Part shown: positions 9,621 to 18,662 of the stretch, piece by piece
Layout of the letters: the number at the start of each line of letters is the position of its first letter
How positions within the stretch are numbered: the stretch's first letter is position 1
NCBI RefSeq assembly: GCF_030532195.1
Contig: NZ_JAUNLP010000008.1
Location: 40,749 to 104,748 of the forward strand
Direction: 5' to 3'
Origin: Corynebacterium sp.
GTDB lineage: Bacteria > Actinomycetota > Actinomycetes > Mycobacteriales > Mycobacteriaceae
DNA length: 64,000 bases
Position numbers and translations under genes: made by a program
The notes under the pieces: generated by a model
What the model saw: only the letters and a program-made list of their open reading frames with translations
The model's database searches: none
What the model was told of the DNA's origin: nothing

Positions 9621-10384
9621 GGCAGCTCTCCTGGGTACGGAGCGCGCAGAACTTCCTGCTGAATGGCGATGAGTTCACGAAGACCCTTTTCAGCGGAATC
9701 GAGCATGGCATTTAGCTGGTCGCGGTCGAAAGTGCCGTCCTCGCCAGTGCCCTGGATTTCCACAAACTTGCCCTCTGCCGTCATGACAACGTTGAGGTCG
9801 ACCTCAGCGCGCGAGTCCTCCTCATAAGGAAGATCCAGGCTGACGCGACCATCGACAATGCCGACAGAGACGGCGGCAACCGGGGCCTTCAGCGGTGCAC
9901 CTGGCACGGCGCCGGCTGCGTGTAGGTAGGTCAGGGCATCTGCCAGCGCAACATATGCGCCGGTAATGGAGGCGGTACGAGTACCGCCGTCGGCCTGCAG
10001 CACATCACAGTCGATATTGATGGTGTTCTCGCCGAGTTCCTTCAGGTCCACAGCTGCACGCAGGGAACGGCCAATCAGACGGGAAATCTCATGAGTGCGG
10101 CCCTTGACCTTGCCCCTCATAGATTCACGAGGCATGCGCTCATGGGTAGCGGCAGGCAGCATGGAGTACTCGGCGGTCAGCCAGCCCTCACCGGTATCGC
10201 GCTTGAAGCGCGGCACCGACTGCTCTACGGAGGCCGTACACATCACACGAGTGTTGCCGAAAGTCACCAGCACGGAACCTGCTGGGTTATCGGTGAAACC
10301 ACGGGTAATAGTCACCTTGCGCATCTCATCGAGCGCACGGCCGTCTGCGCGACGGAAATCGGAATCAGCTGTAGTCATAACCAC
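9617..10384 (-). CDS. rph: Ribonuclease PH
   Basis: Phosphorolytic 3'-5' exoribonuclease that trims tRNA 3' ends and forms a hexameric ring. Family hallmarks are [11 protein letters not shown] near the N-terminus, the Arg-rich segment around residues 75-115 including RLIGRSLRA, and the conserved [18 protein letters not shown]. The length of 255 residues is normal. ATG 10384 or 10378 could be the start. It is the first gene of an rph-rdgB pair. Confidence 0.97.
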   Translation of the reverse strand: MVMTTADSDFRRADGRALDEMRKVTITRGFTDNPAGSVLVTFGNTRVMCTASVEQSVPRFKRDTGEGWLTAEYSMLPAATHERMPRESMRGKVKGRTHEISRLIGRSLRAAVDLKELGENTINIDCDVLQADGGTRTASITGAYVALADALTYLHAAGAVPGAPLKAPVAAVSVGIVDGRVSLDLPYEEDSRAEVDLNVVMTAEGKFVEIQGTGEDGTFDRDQLNAMLDSAEKGLRELIAIQQEVLRAPYPGELP

Positions 10385-10466
10385 TACCCTACCGCCCGGC
10401 GCGGAGACGCCGCGACAAAAGCAGCAGTCGGCCTACCGCCACGGATCCATCCAGGACTGGTAGGCC

Positions 10467-11243
10467 TCAAAGCTCCATGCCCAGGTAGGCCAGCTCCACT
10501 TCGCCGTCGAAAGTTGTCTTCGCCGCACGCAGTGCTTCATTGCCATCGCTGTACGGCGGGATGTGTGTCAGTACCAGACGTTTTACCCCTGCCAGGCTCG
10601 CCGCTCTGCCAGCCTCATAGCCGGACATATGCATGTTCGGCGGATTGCCCTCTTCGTTACTGCACCACGTGGCTTCGCATACGAAGACATCCGCATCTCG
10701 AGCCAGCTCCACCAGCTGGTCCGTCCACGCACTGTCGCCGGAGTAAGCGAAAACCTGTCCATCGGCTTCAATACGGTAACCGACCGTAGGCACCGGATGA
10801 ATCATTGAATATGGCGTGACGACGGCACCTCCGTCATCAGGGTGTCCACCGACGTTGAAGGACTCACCAGGGTGGCACACAATCTGTTCAAAGGTGTCAT
10901 CCAGATTTGCGTCGTCCTCATTGCCCATAGCTGCACACATCACGCCAATGCGCGTGTGGATATCGCCAGGGCCAACAAGCAGATTGCGGTTTTTTGCAGG
11001 GGCGGTCGGGTGGAAGCGACGCCACACCAGAAGACCGGGAATATCCGCAGTATGGTCTGGGTGGACATGCGTCAGCAACAAGTCGCACGCAGCTGGGTCT
11101 GCGACTTTTTGCAATTCCACAAGGACACCAGGGCCCATGTCCATGGCAAAGGTTCGGCCATTATCTAGCTCGACGAAGTAGCCAGATGCTGGCGCCAATG
11201 GGCCGCCCATACTGCCCGTACATCCCAGAACCTTCAATCGCAT
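10467..11243 (-). CDS. Metallo-beta-lactamase-fold phosphodiesterase, Rv1339-like
   Basis: 258 residues with the metal-binding motif THVHPDH (His59, His61, Asp63, His64), later GDSAWT and a C-terminal LTHIPPYSD. The M. tuberculosis homologue Rv1339 has been reported as an atypical cyclic-AMP phosphodiesterase, so a role in cyclic nucleotide breakdown is likely; assignment here is by family and position. It lies between murI and rph as in mycobacteria. The protein is cytosolic, without a signal peptide. The start is ATG 11243. Confidence 0.88.
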   Translation of the reverse strand: MRLKVLGCTGSMGGPLAPASGYFVELDNGRTFAMDMGPGVLVELQKVADPAACDLLLTHVHPDHTADIPGLLVWRRFHPTAPAKNRNLLVGPGDIHTRIGVMCAAMGNEDDANLDDTFEQIVCHPGESFNVGGHPDDGGAVVTPYSMIHPVPTVGYRIEADGQVFAYSGDSAWTDQLVELARDADVFVCEATWCSNEEGNPPNMHMSGYEAGRAASLAGVKRLVLTHIPPYSDGNEALRAAKTTFDGEVELAYLGMEL

Positions 11244-11322
11244 ACTTCAAGCTTGCCATGTATCTACCCAAAGTAGAGACAAAAACCAGTCGACTACACG
11301 CCATCAATAACAAACGTCACAT

Positions 11323-12150
11323 TTAGGCATGCATAGTGACCTGACTAATACATGGGCCGAGGAAGCGCTTGGCCAAAGTAGCAAAAACCTGGGGGTCACC
11401 AGTGGATTCAAAGGTTCTAACCGGGTTGGGATTATTCTCCGGATCGGCGAGCATATCCGTCTCAGTGAGGATGCGCAGCACGTCCTTGGACGTTTCCTCT
11501 GCGGAGGAAACAAGCGCCACATCCTCCCCCATGGCCAACTGAATGACACCAGAGAGCAATGGATAGTGCGTGCAGCCAAGCACCAACGTGTCAACTCCCG
11601 CCGCCTGCAACGGAGCCAGGTATCCCTCGGCGATACCCAAAATCTGGCGGCCCGAGGTGATACCGCGTTCCACAAAGTCCACAAACCGCGGGCAGTCAAC
11701 TGCAGAGACCTCCACGCCCGGCACGGCATCAAACAGATCCTGATAAGCGCGCGAACGAATAGTCGCGGCAGTGCCAATTACGCCAATCTTGCCGTTGCGG
11801 GTCGTCGAGACCGCTCTGCGCACAGCAGGCAAAATTACCTCAACAACCGGGATTGGGTAACGCTCACGTGCATCCCGCAGAAATGCCGCCGACGCGGTGT
11901 TGCAGGCAATGACAATCATCTTGCAACCGCGCTCAACCAAATCATCGGCGATAGCCTCCGCATGACGTCGAACCTCGGCAATACGCAGCGGACCGTATGG
12001 CCCATTGGCTGTGTCACCGATGTACATAATCGACTCATGTGGCAGCTGATCCATGATTGCGCGAGCCACGGTCAACCCGCCAACACCGGAGTCAAAAATG
12101 CCGATTGGTGCCGTTGGGTCCGGAAAACCGCTGTCCTGCGAAGCGTCCAC
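11323..12150 (-). CDS. murI: Glutamate racemase
   Basis: Converts L-glutamate to D-glutamate for peptidoglycan, without cofactor. The motif FDSGVGG (Asp20-Ser21) and two catalytic cysteines, in ACNTASA (Cys83) and in LGCTHYPLL, are present. The length of 275 residues is normal. The start is GTG 12150, with GAGGAG about 13 nt upstream. It lies between the rhomboid protease and the Rv1339-like gene, the same order as in mycobacteria. Confidence 0.97.
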   Translation of the reverse strand: MDASQDSGFPDPTAPIGIFDSGVGGLTVARAIMDQLPHESIMYIGDTANGPYGPLRIAEVRRHAEAIADDLVERGCKMIVIACNTASAAFLRDARERYPIPVVEVILPAVRRAVSTTRNGKIGVIGTAATIRSRAYQDLFDAVPGVEVSAVDCPRFVDFVERGITSGRQILGIAEGYLAPLQAAGVDTLVLGCTHYPLLSGVIQLAMGEDVALVSSAEETSKDVLRILTETDMLADPENNPNPVRTFESTGDPQVFATLAKRFLGPCISQVTMHA

Positions 12151-12218
12151 GGTTACTTAAAAACTCCTCAATCCACTTGCGCCCACTGCGCTACGCGCGT
12201 GTCTATCGAGTATCTATC

Positions 12219-12929
12219 TTAGGCAGACCGCTGACGACCACGCTTAAACATGAAGGCCGCCCAGATACCACCGAGCGCGCCGAAGAGGTGCATCTGCCAG
12301 CTAATGGCCATCTCCGTTGGGAATACGCCCCAGACCAGACCGGAATACATCGATGCCAAGATAATGCCCAGAATGATTTGCAGTATGCGGCGGTTGACGA
12401 AACCACGCACAATCAGAAACGCCAACCAGCCATAAATGAGGCCCGAAGCACCGATGTGGACACTATAAATATCACCCACAAGCCACGTACACGCACCGGA
12501 GACCACCGTGACCAAAAGCGTGACTTGCCAGAACAGGCGTTTCGACGACAGCGCAATCAGCCCGGCAAATAACGCGCCGGGCAGTGAATTGGCCATGATG
12601 TGCGAGAAGTTAGCGTGCAACAGTGGTGCCGCAAAAATACCCCACCACGCCGACGTATCGCGCGGCCGAACGCCGAAGTTATTGAGGCTGTCGAAGAATA
12701 TGAAGTGATTAACCAGGAAGACCAGCCAAATGACAACCAAAAAGCCGACCGCGGTGCTGATAGCGGCGCTCAGCCCGCCATCGCGATCCTGCGGCATCAG
12801 CTGATTGCGCCGACGGTTTTGCACGGGACCACCCGTGTACGGGCTGCCTGAAAACTGGCTGCCCTGATAAGGGTTCCCCGCATACTGTGGAGAGTAATTC
12901 GGGCTCCAACCCGGATTCTGGGAAGGCAT
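12219..12929 (-). CDS. Rhomboid-family intramembrane serine protease
   Basis: 236 residues. The N-terminal 45 residues are cytosolic, rich in Pro, Gly, Tyr and Gln. A six-helix rhomboid core follows: HANFSH with Asn114, the catalytic GASG (Ser162), and the partner His214 in MHLFGALGG. It would cleave transmembrane substrates within the membrane; its substrate is unknown. The start is ATG 12929 with GGAGA upstream. It corresponds to Rv1337, immediately before murI. Confidence 0.93.
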   Translation of the reverse strand: MPSQNPGWSPNYSPQYAGNPYQGSQFSGSPYTGGPVQNRRRNQLMPQDRDGGLSAAISTAVGFLVVIWLVFLVNHFIFFDSLNNFGVRPRDTSAWWGIFAAPLLHANFSHIMANSLPGALFAGLIALSSKRLFWQVTLLVTVVSGACTWLVGDIYSVHIGASGLIYGWLAFLIVRGFVNRRILQIILGIILASMYSGLVWGVFPTEMAISWQMHLFGALGGIWAAFMFKRGRQRSA

Positions 12930-12991
12930 CGTAGGTGAATTCTCCTCACATATAGAGGCCGGATGTTGCTTCCGAGCCTAGTCCTCACACC

Positions 12992-14137
12992 CTATTTCGC
13001 GCGCATCTCCGACACGGCCGCAACTCCTGCGCGCCCGGATGCACTGAGCACTGCATCAACAATGGCCATTTGCACCGCGTCAGCTGCCATCGCCGTCAAC
13101 AGTGCCACAACCTCCGGATCGAGTCCCTCTGATTCAGCCAAATTTCCCGTACTAAGTGCAAAGAGCGTGTCACCGTCCATCGGCGCATGCGCAGGTCGGA
13201 TTGCCCGCGCCAACCCGTCATGGCCGCACATTGCAAGTCGCTTGAGCTGAGCCGTTGAAAGCGGCGCATTGGTCACCAGTGTTCCAATCGTGGTGTTACG
13301 CGTGCTTTGCGACGGCTGCCCTTGCCCGGCCTCCTCGGTCAACACTTTGGTCCGTCCGACGAAAACCTCATCCAATTTGGCAAGCGCTTCGCGGCTGACT
13401 CCAGCGGCCGTGGGCATGCCGTAAAGGTGACCTTCATCATCGATAACCGCACCAAAGGAGTTCACCACCATTGCCGCGGCGACGAAGTACTTGCCATCGG
13501 CCGAGGTCACCTTAGCCTGCCCGAAACCACCTTTGATGGCACCGGCCATAGCGCCTGTACCAGCACCGATAGTACCGGAGGGCGAGGCGGCGGAGTCGTC
13601 GTCAAGCGCGTGCGACAGTGCTTCTCGTCCAAGCTGCGCGGTAGGCAGCGTGGGCTCTCCGAGCAGGAGATCGAAAATGACGGCGCCGGGGACGATGGGC
13701 ACCAGGATGTCAGGGCGTGTCGGGGTGATTTCGAAGCCGATGCCGCGGTCGCGCAATTCGCGCATGACGCCGTCGGCGGCGGCCAATCCGAATGCGGATC
13801 CGCCGGCGAGCACGATGGCGTGGGCTCGTTCGACCGTGTTTTCCGGGGCGAGCAGGTCGGTCTCGCGCGTGCCGGGACCTCCGCCGCGCACATCGACAGC
13901 GCCTGTGGCACCACTGGGGGCGGCGATGACGGTCACACCTGTGTCGCCTTCGCTCGCGTGCCCGATAGAGATACCGTCAATATCGGCAAAACTACCTGGG
14001 CCAGCGGTGATGCTAGTGCCGAACGCACTGCTACTGGCGTGGCGGGCAACATCGGCAGCGGGAATACCAAAAAGGCCCGTGGCCGGCGAGGAGCTTTCGG
14101 AATTGTTAGGGGAATTGTTCATTGTCGACCACGGCAC
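12992..14137 (-). CDS. P1 family peptidase (DmpA/NylC-like), Rv1333-like
   Basis: 381 residues of the DmpA/P1 fold, an autocleaving N-terminal-nucleophile amidohydrolase that acts on aminopeptide or related amides. The conserved ITAGPGSFADI and GVTVIAAPSGATGAVDVRGG lie near the N-terminus. The probable self-cleavage site is NTTIGTLVTNAPL in the C-terminal third, where a Thr becomes the nucleophile. The natural substrate is unknown. In M. tuberculosis, Rv1333 is followed by mec-cysO-cysM; here the rhomboid gene follows directly. Confidence 0.88.
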   Translation of the reverse strand: MPWSTMNNSPNNSESSSPATGLFGIPAADVARHASSSAFGTSITAGPGSFADIDGISIGHASEGDTGVTVIAAPSGATGAVDVRGGGPGTRETDLLAPENTVERAHAIVLAGGSAFGLAAADGVMRELRDRGIGFEITPTRPDILVPIVPGAVIFDLLLGEPTLPTAQLGREALSHALDDDSAASPSGTIGAGTGAMAGAIKGGFGQAKVTSADGKYFVAAAMVVNSFGAVIDDEGHLYGMPTAAGVSREALAKLDEVFVGRTKVLTEEAGQGQPSQSTRNTTIGTLVTNAPLSTAQLKRLAMCGHDGLARAIRPAHAPMDGDTLFALSTGNLAESEGLDPEVVALLTAMAADAVQMAIVDAVLSASGRAGVAAVSEMRAK

Positions 14138-14177
14138 CTTTCGAGACGGTTAGTGTCTTTAAGCTGCGGCAGGGACC

Positions 14178-14729
14178 CTACTCACCCATGAGCTGGTCAA
14201 GCAGCGACTCCTGGTTGTACGACAGCCACTGATACATCGCATCAGCCTGTTCAATCTGCTCGATGGAGCCCTGCAGGTTCTCCATGGTTACGTGCAGGTA
14301 AATACGCAGATCATTGATTCCAGCGACCCATGCGTGTGCATCGCTTTCGGAAATCGAGACCTGCCCGGATTCGCTCGGCTCCAGCGCATCGATGATGGCC
14401 CGCAGGGAATGCAGCTTGCTCTCTACAATTTCAGATTCATGCAGTTGGCGCATCAGGGCATTTTCGCCCTCCACGCTCTCCGCATCCGGCTTGGCAAAAT
14501 CCGGCAATAGGCGTGCCAGCCGCGGGTCAGCAGGAGCTTCCGAGTGGCCTGTCGGCATACCCGTCAATTCCGCCAGCTCATCCTTCGGAGCCGTGCGGGC
14601 ACGATCCATCAGTGAATCCGCCACGGTCGCCGCGAGATTTAACAGCAAATCCCGCTCCGTGCCCTCAAAGGTAGTGACGTACTTGACGCCACCACCGAGG
14701 ATGGACCGCTTGCGCTTCCAAGGACGCAT
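14178..14729 (-). CDS. DUF2017 protein
   Basis: 183 residues, soluble, mainly helical and acidic. It matches the actinobacterial DUF2017 family (compare Rv1332), which is always next to clpS in this block. The N-terminus is basic (MRPWKRKRS). Function is unknown; adjacency to clpS suggests, but does not show, a link to adaptor-mediated proteolysis. ATG 14729 follows GGGAGAG. It is downstream of clpS by 47 nt on the same strand. Confidence 0.85.
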   Translation of the reverse strand: MRPWKRKRSILGGGVKYVTTFEGTERDLLLNLAATVADSLMDRARTAPKDELAELTGMPTGHSEAPADPRLARLLPDFAKPDAESVEGENALMRQLHESEIVESKLHSLRAIIDALEPSESGQVSISESDAHAWVAGINDLRIYLHVTMENLQGSIEQIEQADAMYQWLSYNQESLLDQLMGE

Positions 14730-14776
14730 GTAATTTCTCTCCCGCTTTTAACAGTATTGGTTTAGACAGTATTGCT

Positions 14777-15076
14777 TTAGTCCGCCTGCTCCATTGTCGC
14801 CCACAGACCGGCCTTGTGGAGCTTCTTGACGTCTGTCTCCACCTTGTCACGTTCGCCTGAGGACACAATTGCCTTGCCCTCTGTGTGCACCTTCATCATC
14901 AGCGCATGGGCTTTCTTGCGATCCATGCCGAAGAGCATCTGGAACACGTAGGTGACATAGCTCATGGAATTAACCTGGTCATCCCACACAATGCACTGCC
15001 AGGGTCGATTCGATTCCGTCACGACATCGGCATCCATGGTGGGCATCGGTGTTGCTGCTGGCATGCTCATAGGCAC
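14777..15076 (-). CDS. clpS: ATP-dependent Clp protease adaptor ClpS
   Basis: Adaptor that hands N-degron substrates to the ClpA/ClpC chaperone for degradation. The core is recognisable: [20 protein letters not shown] holds the Asn-Asp substrate pocket, followed by the helix [16 protein letters not shown]. The start is uncertain: GTG 15076, ATG 15070 and ATG 15064 are all in frame. TACTAT 4-10 nt upstream suggests a short or absent leader. It diverges from pncB with a 75-nt gap. Confidence 0.95.
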   Translation of the reverse strand: MPMSMPAATPMPTMDADVVTESNRPWQCIVWDDQVNSMSYVTYVFQMLFGMDRKKAHALMMKVHTEGKAIVSSGERDKVETDVKKLHKAGLWATMEQAD

Positions 15077-15151
15077 CAGGATAGTACGGACTTACACGCT
15101 GGGGTCGGAACGGACTGCCCGCGCACGGGTTCGGCGACTAGACTGTTCTGC

Positions 15152-16462
15152 GTGATTGATAAGCATTCCTCCACCGCCCTTCTCACCGATAAGTACGAAC
15201 TGACGATGCTGCAGGCCTCGCTTGCCGACGGCACCAGCGAACGACAGTGCGCCTTTGAGGTATTTGGCCGTCGCCTTCCCAATGAGCGCCGCTACGGTGT
15301 TGTCGCTGGCACGGCTCGTGTGTTGGAAGCTATTAAGAATTTCCGGTTCACCGAACAGCAGCTGGAATCACTCGACTTTCTCGATGAGCGCACGCTGGAT
15401 TACCTGCGCAATTACCGCTTTACCGGCCACGTTGACGGCTACCGCGAAGGCGAACTCTACTTCCCTGCTTCCCCGATTCTGGCTGTGCGTGGCACCTTTG
15501 CAGAGTGCGTGATTTTGGAAACAGTAATTCTTTCCATTCTCAATGCCGACTCCGCAATTGCGTCTGCGGCAACTCGTATGGTCACTGCCGCAGGTGGCCG
15601 CCCGATTATTGAGATGGGCTCGCGCCGCACCCATGAGGAAGCCGCAGTCACCGCGGCACGTGCCGCATACCTGGCCGGCTTCAGCGCCACCTCCAACCTG
15701 GAGGCTGCAGCACGCTACGACATTCCAGCTTCCGGTACCGCTGCTCACGCATGGACACTGCTGCACACCAACCCTGACGGCACTCCGAATGAAGCAGCCG
15801 CCTTCAAGGCACAGGTGGATGCACTGGGAATCGAAACCACGCTGCTGGTGGATACCTACGACATCACCGAGGGCGTCAACACTGCAATTGAGGTAGCCGG
15901 CCCAGAACTCGGTGGCGTTCGAATTGACTCCGGTGACCTCGGTGTTCTGGCCCGCCAGGTACGTCAGCAGCTGGATTCACTCGGTGCCCACAACACCAAC
16001 ATTGTGGTGTCCTCCGATCTCGACGAATTCGCAATTGCTGCCCTGCGTGCGGAACCAGTTGATGCCTACGGTGTGGGCACCTCTGTTGTCACCGGCTCCG
16101 GCGCACCGACTGCGGGTCTGGTCTACAAGATGGTTGAGGTCGACGGTGTGCCCGTCGCCAAGCGTTCCCTGGACAAGCGCAGCCACGGTGGCGTGAAAGC
16201 GGCGATTCGTACGTGCCGTCGCTCGGGTACGGCGGTGGAGGAGATTGCCTTCCCACTCGGTGCGGAGATTCCCGACGTTGGCAATCTGCAATACCGCGAT
16301 TTGACCATTCCGATGATGCGCGACGGTGAGATTCTCGACGGTCTGCCAACCCTGGAGGAGTCTCGAAAGCACCTGGTAGATGCACTGGTGAGCTTGCCGT
16401 GGGAGGGCCTGGCGCTCTCTCGCGATGAGCCGGTGCTGTCTGTCCGCTTCCACGGCGTGTAA
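15152..16462 (+). CDS. pncB: Nicotinate phosphoribosyltransferase
   Basis: Makes nicotinate mononucleotide from nicotinate and PRPP in the NAD salvage pathway. 436 residues from GTG 15152. The LLTDKYELTML N-terminus is typical, as are FEVFGRRLPNERRYGV, IEMGSRRTHEEAA and VRIDSGDLGVLARQVR, which line the PRPP and nicotinate sites. The same frame is open upstream to 14885, but that region is the clpS antisense. TAGACT at 15139-15144 lies 7 nt before the GTG and there is no ribosome binding site, so the transcript is probably leaderless. Confidence 0.96.
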   Translation: MIDKHSSTALLTDKYELTMLQASLADGTSERQCAFEVFGRRLPNERRYGVVAGTARVLEAIKNFRFTEQQLESLDFLDERTLDYLRNYRFTGHVDGYREGELYFPASPILAVRGTFAECVILETVILSILNADSAIASAATRMVTAAGGRPIIEMGSRRTHEEAAVTAARAAYLAGFSATSNLEAAARYDIPASGTAAHAWTLLHTNPDGTPNEAAAFKAQVDALGIETTLLVDTYDITEGVNTAIEVAGPELGGVRIDSGDLGVLARQVRQQLDSLGAHNTNIVVSSDLDEFAIAALRAEPVDAYGVGTSVVTGSGAPTAGLVYKMVEVDGVPVAKRSLDKRSHGGVKAAIRTCRRSGTAVEEIAFPLGAEIPDVGNLQYRDLTIPMMRDGEILDGLPTLEESRKHLVDALVSLPWEGLALSRDEPVLSVRFHGV

Positions 16463-16465
16463 GCG

Positions 16466-18520
16466 GTGAGTGAGCCTGTGTCAGATAGGTCAGATAGCAC
16501 GGAGCACCCCAGCGTTCATGACCTCGACTCCATCGAGGACCTGCTCGGCGCGGCCGTGAAGGGACTCGGCGGCACCACCCGCCCCAACCAGGTCAAAATG
16601 TCCCGCGCGGTTGCCTCAGCATTTGCTCGGGAGCGCCACCTGGCAGTGCAGGCCGGTACCGGTACCGGTAAGTCGCTGGCCTACCTTGTTCCTGCAATTG
16701 TGCAGGCCATGGAGACCGATGAGCCGGTGATTATCTCGACTGCAACAATCGCGCTGCAGCGTCAGCTGGTGGAGCGCGACTTACCGCGGCTGGTTGAGTC
16801 CTTGGAGCCGCATCTATCGCGGACACCCACGTTTGCGATTTTGAAGGGTCGCTCGAATTACCTGTGCAAGTCGAAGGTGGGAAATGTCATCAAGGACCCT
16901 GTCTTTGATGATGACGAAGATGCCGCCGGCATCGATGCCTCCCCCACCGCACTGCTCAGTGAGGCGCAGCTCAGCCGTACTGCGGCCGAGGTGATGCGCC
17001 TTCGACAGTGGGCCAACGACACCGACACTGGCGATCGCGACAGCCTGGACAAGGGTGTTTCCAACGAAGCGTGGCGTCAGGTCTCGGTCACGGCGCGCGA
17101 ATGCGTCGGCGCAATCTCCTGCCCTTTTGGCGAGGAGTGCTTTGCCGAAGCCGCTCGCCGCGAGGCCAGTCAGGTCGACATCGTGGTCACCAACCACGCG
17201 TTGTTGGCTATCGATGCGCTCTCCGATGCCATGATTTTGCCCCAACATGACTGCGTCGTCATCGACGAGGCCCATGAGCTCGACGCACGCATCACGTCTG
17301 TGGCAACCGACGAACTCTCGCCCGCCGGCATCACCATGATGGCCAGGCGTGCCCGCAAGTTCGGCGCCGCCGAACAGGTCGACGATGTCATCGACGCCAC
17401 CGATATGCTCGGCGAAACCGTCGCATCGCTTGCCGACGACTACTCCGGCGCGCTTGAGGAAATCCCAGGTGAGTTGGGAATGGCACTCGCTTCGCTCCGC
17501 GACAACCTGTGGCAGCTGCAGACGACTCTTGGCACCGCCGGGTCCGGATCGTCCGGTTCAGACTCCAAGGATTCCGACAACACCGAGCGCCAGACAGTTC
17601 GCGCCGCGGTTGAAAACATGCATGACACGGTCGTGCGGATTTTGGAGTTCGACAGCGACGATGTCATCTGGCTCGGCGATAGTAAGTCAATCTTTGTCGC
17701 ACCGCTGTCCATCGCGGCGCTTCTGCGCGAACGACTCTTCGGCGAATCCACCGTTGTGCTGACTTCTGCAACGCTGGCACTCGGCGGAAAGTTCGATGCC
17801 ATGGCCGCGGCCTGGGGGCTTCCCTCCGGAGTGTGGGACGGCCTTGACGTCGGCACACCCTTTGACCCCAAGAAATCAGGCATTCTCTACGTCGCGCGCG
17901 ACCTGCCTCGCCCGGGCCGAGACGGTGCCACCCCACAGCAGTTCGACATCATGGAGCGTCTCATTCGCTCCGCCGGCGGACGCACGCTTGGCCTCTTTTC
18001 CTCGCGCCGCGGTGCAGAGGCCGCTGCTGAGGAGATGCGCAAGCGTCTGCCTTACGACGTCCTGTGCCAAGGCGACGACTCCATCGGCGCGCTGGTCGAT
18101 CGCTTCGCCGCTGATCCCGAGACCTGCCTGTTTGGTACTCTCACCCTGTGGCAGGGCGTTGATGTACCCGGCCCCAACCTGTCGTGTGTGATTATTGACC
18201 GCATTCCGTTCCCACGTCCTGATGATCCGCTGCTGTCCGCACGATCCGATGCCGCCAATGCGGCAGGGCGAAACGGCTTTATGGAGGTCTCGGCAACCCA
18301 TGCCGCGCTGCTAATGGCACAAGGTTCCGGTCGCCTACTGCGCCAAGTTGATGACCGCGGTGTCGTTGCAGTGCTGGATTCTCGCTTGGCCACGGCGCGA
18401 TATGGTTCCTGGATTGCGGCCTCGATGCCTGACTTTTGGCGTACTACTGACCTCAATGTCGCTGCTGGTGCGCTGACAAGGCTGACGCGGGACAGCTTAC
18501 TCGGCAGTCATTTCACATAA
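16466..18520 (+). CDS. dinG: DinG/XPD-like ATP-dependent DNA helicase
   Basis: 684-residue superfamily 2 helicase, counterpart of Rv1329c. Walker A AGTGTGKS is at residues 63-70 and the DEAH box reads VIDEAHEL. Cysteines at CKSKVGN, CVGAISCPFGEEC and nearby are placed like the Fe-S cluster ligands of XPD/DinG enzymes. C-terminal motifs include FSSRRGAEAAAEEM and MAQGSGRLLRQ. It is likely to unwind forked or G-quadruplex DNA 5'-3'. GTG 16466 starts 3 nt after the pncB stop, so the two form an operon. Confidence 0.93.
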   Translation: MSEPVSDRSDSTEHPSVHDLDSIEDLLGAAVKGLGGTTRPNQVKMSRAVASAFARERHLAVQAGTGTGKSLAYLVPAIVQAMETDEPVIISTATIALQRQLVERDLPRLVESLEPHLSRTPTFAILKGRSNYLCKSKVGNVIKDPVFDDDEDAAGIDASPTALLSEAQLSRTAAEVMRLRQWANDTDTGDRDSLDKGVSNEAWRQVSVTARECVGAISCPFGEECFAEAARREASQVDIVVTNHALLAIDALSDAMILPQHDCVVIDEAHELDARITSVATDELSPAGITMMARRARKFGAAEQVDDVIDATDMLGETVASLADDYSGALEEIPGELGMALASLRDNLWQLQTTLGTAGSGSSGSDSKDSDNTERQTVRAAVENMHDTVVRILEFDSDDVIWLGDSKSIFVAPLSIAALLRERLFGESTVVLTSATLALGGKFDAMAAAWGLPSGVWDGLDVGTPFDPKKSGILYVARDLPRPGRDGATPQQFDIMERLIRSAGGRTLGLFSSRRGAEAAAEEMRKRLPYDVLCQGDDSIGALVDRFAADPETCLFGTLTLWQGVDVPGPNLSCVIIDRIPFPRPDDPLLSARSDAANAAGRNGFMEVSATHAALLMAQGSGRLLRQVDDRGVVAVLDSRLATARYGSWIAASMPDFWRTTDLNVAAGALTRLTRDSLLGSHFT

Positions 18521-18662
18521 GAAATGATATTTTTCCCAAAAACTGCACGAACTGTCAGCGCACCTACTACTGTGATGTGAAACACAACGAAGCTAACACG
18601 GTGATCCTTTTCCAGGGATTCATCTGAAGCCTGACGCACGTGCAGAAAGGTTGTTTTCCCCT
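18521..18662 (+). promoter_or_regulatory. Upstream region of acyl-CoA synthetase with CRP/GlxR-like site
   Basis: At 18571-18586, TGTGA-TGTGAA-ACACA differs from the TGTGA-N6-TCACA consensus at one position. It lies 77 nt before the ATG, a suitable place for catabolite control of a fatty-acid activating enzyme. I see no convincing terminator for the preceding helicase gene. Confidence 0.4.

Noticed and set aside
14885..15151. Longer N-terminus for pncB
   Set aside because: The region is the clpS gene on the other strand, and pncB family members start at about MIDKHSS-LLTDKYELT; a -10 element precedes GTG 15152.
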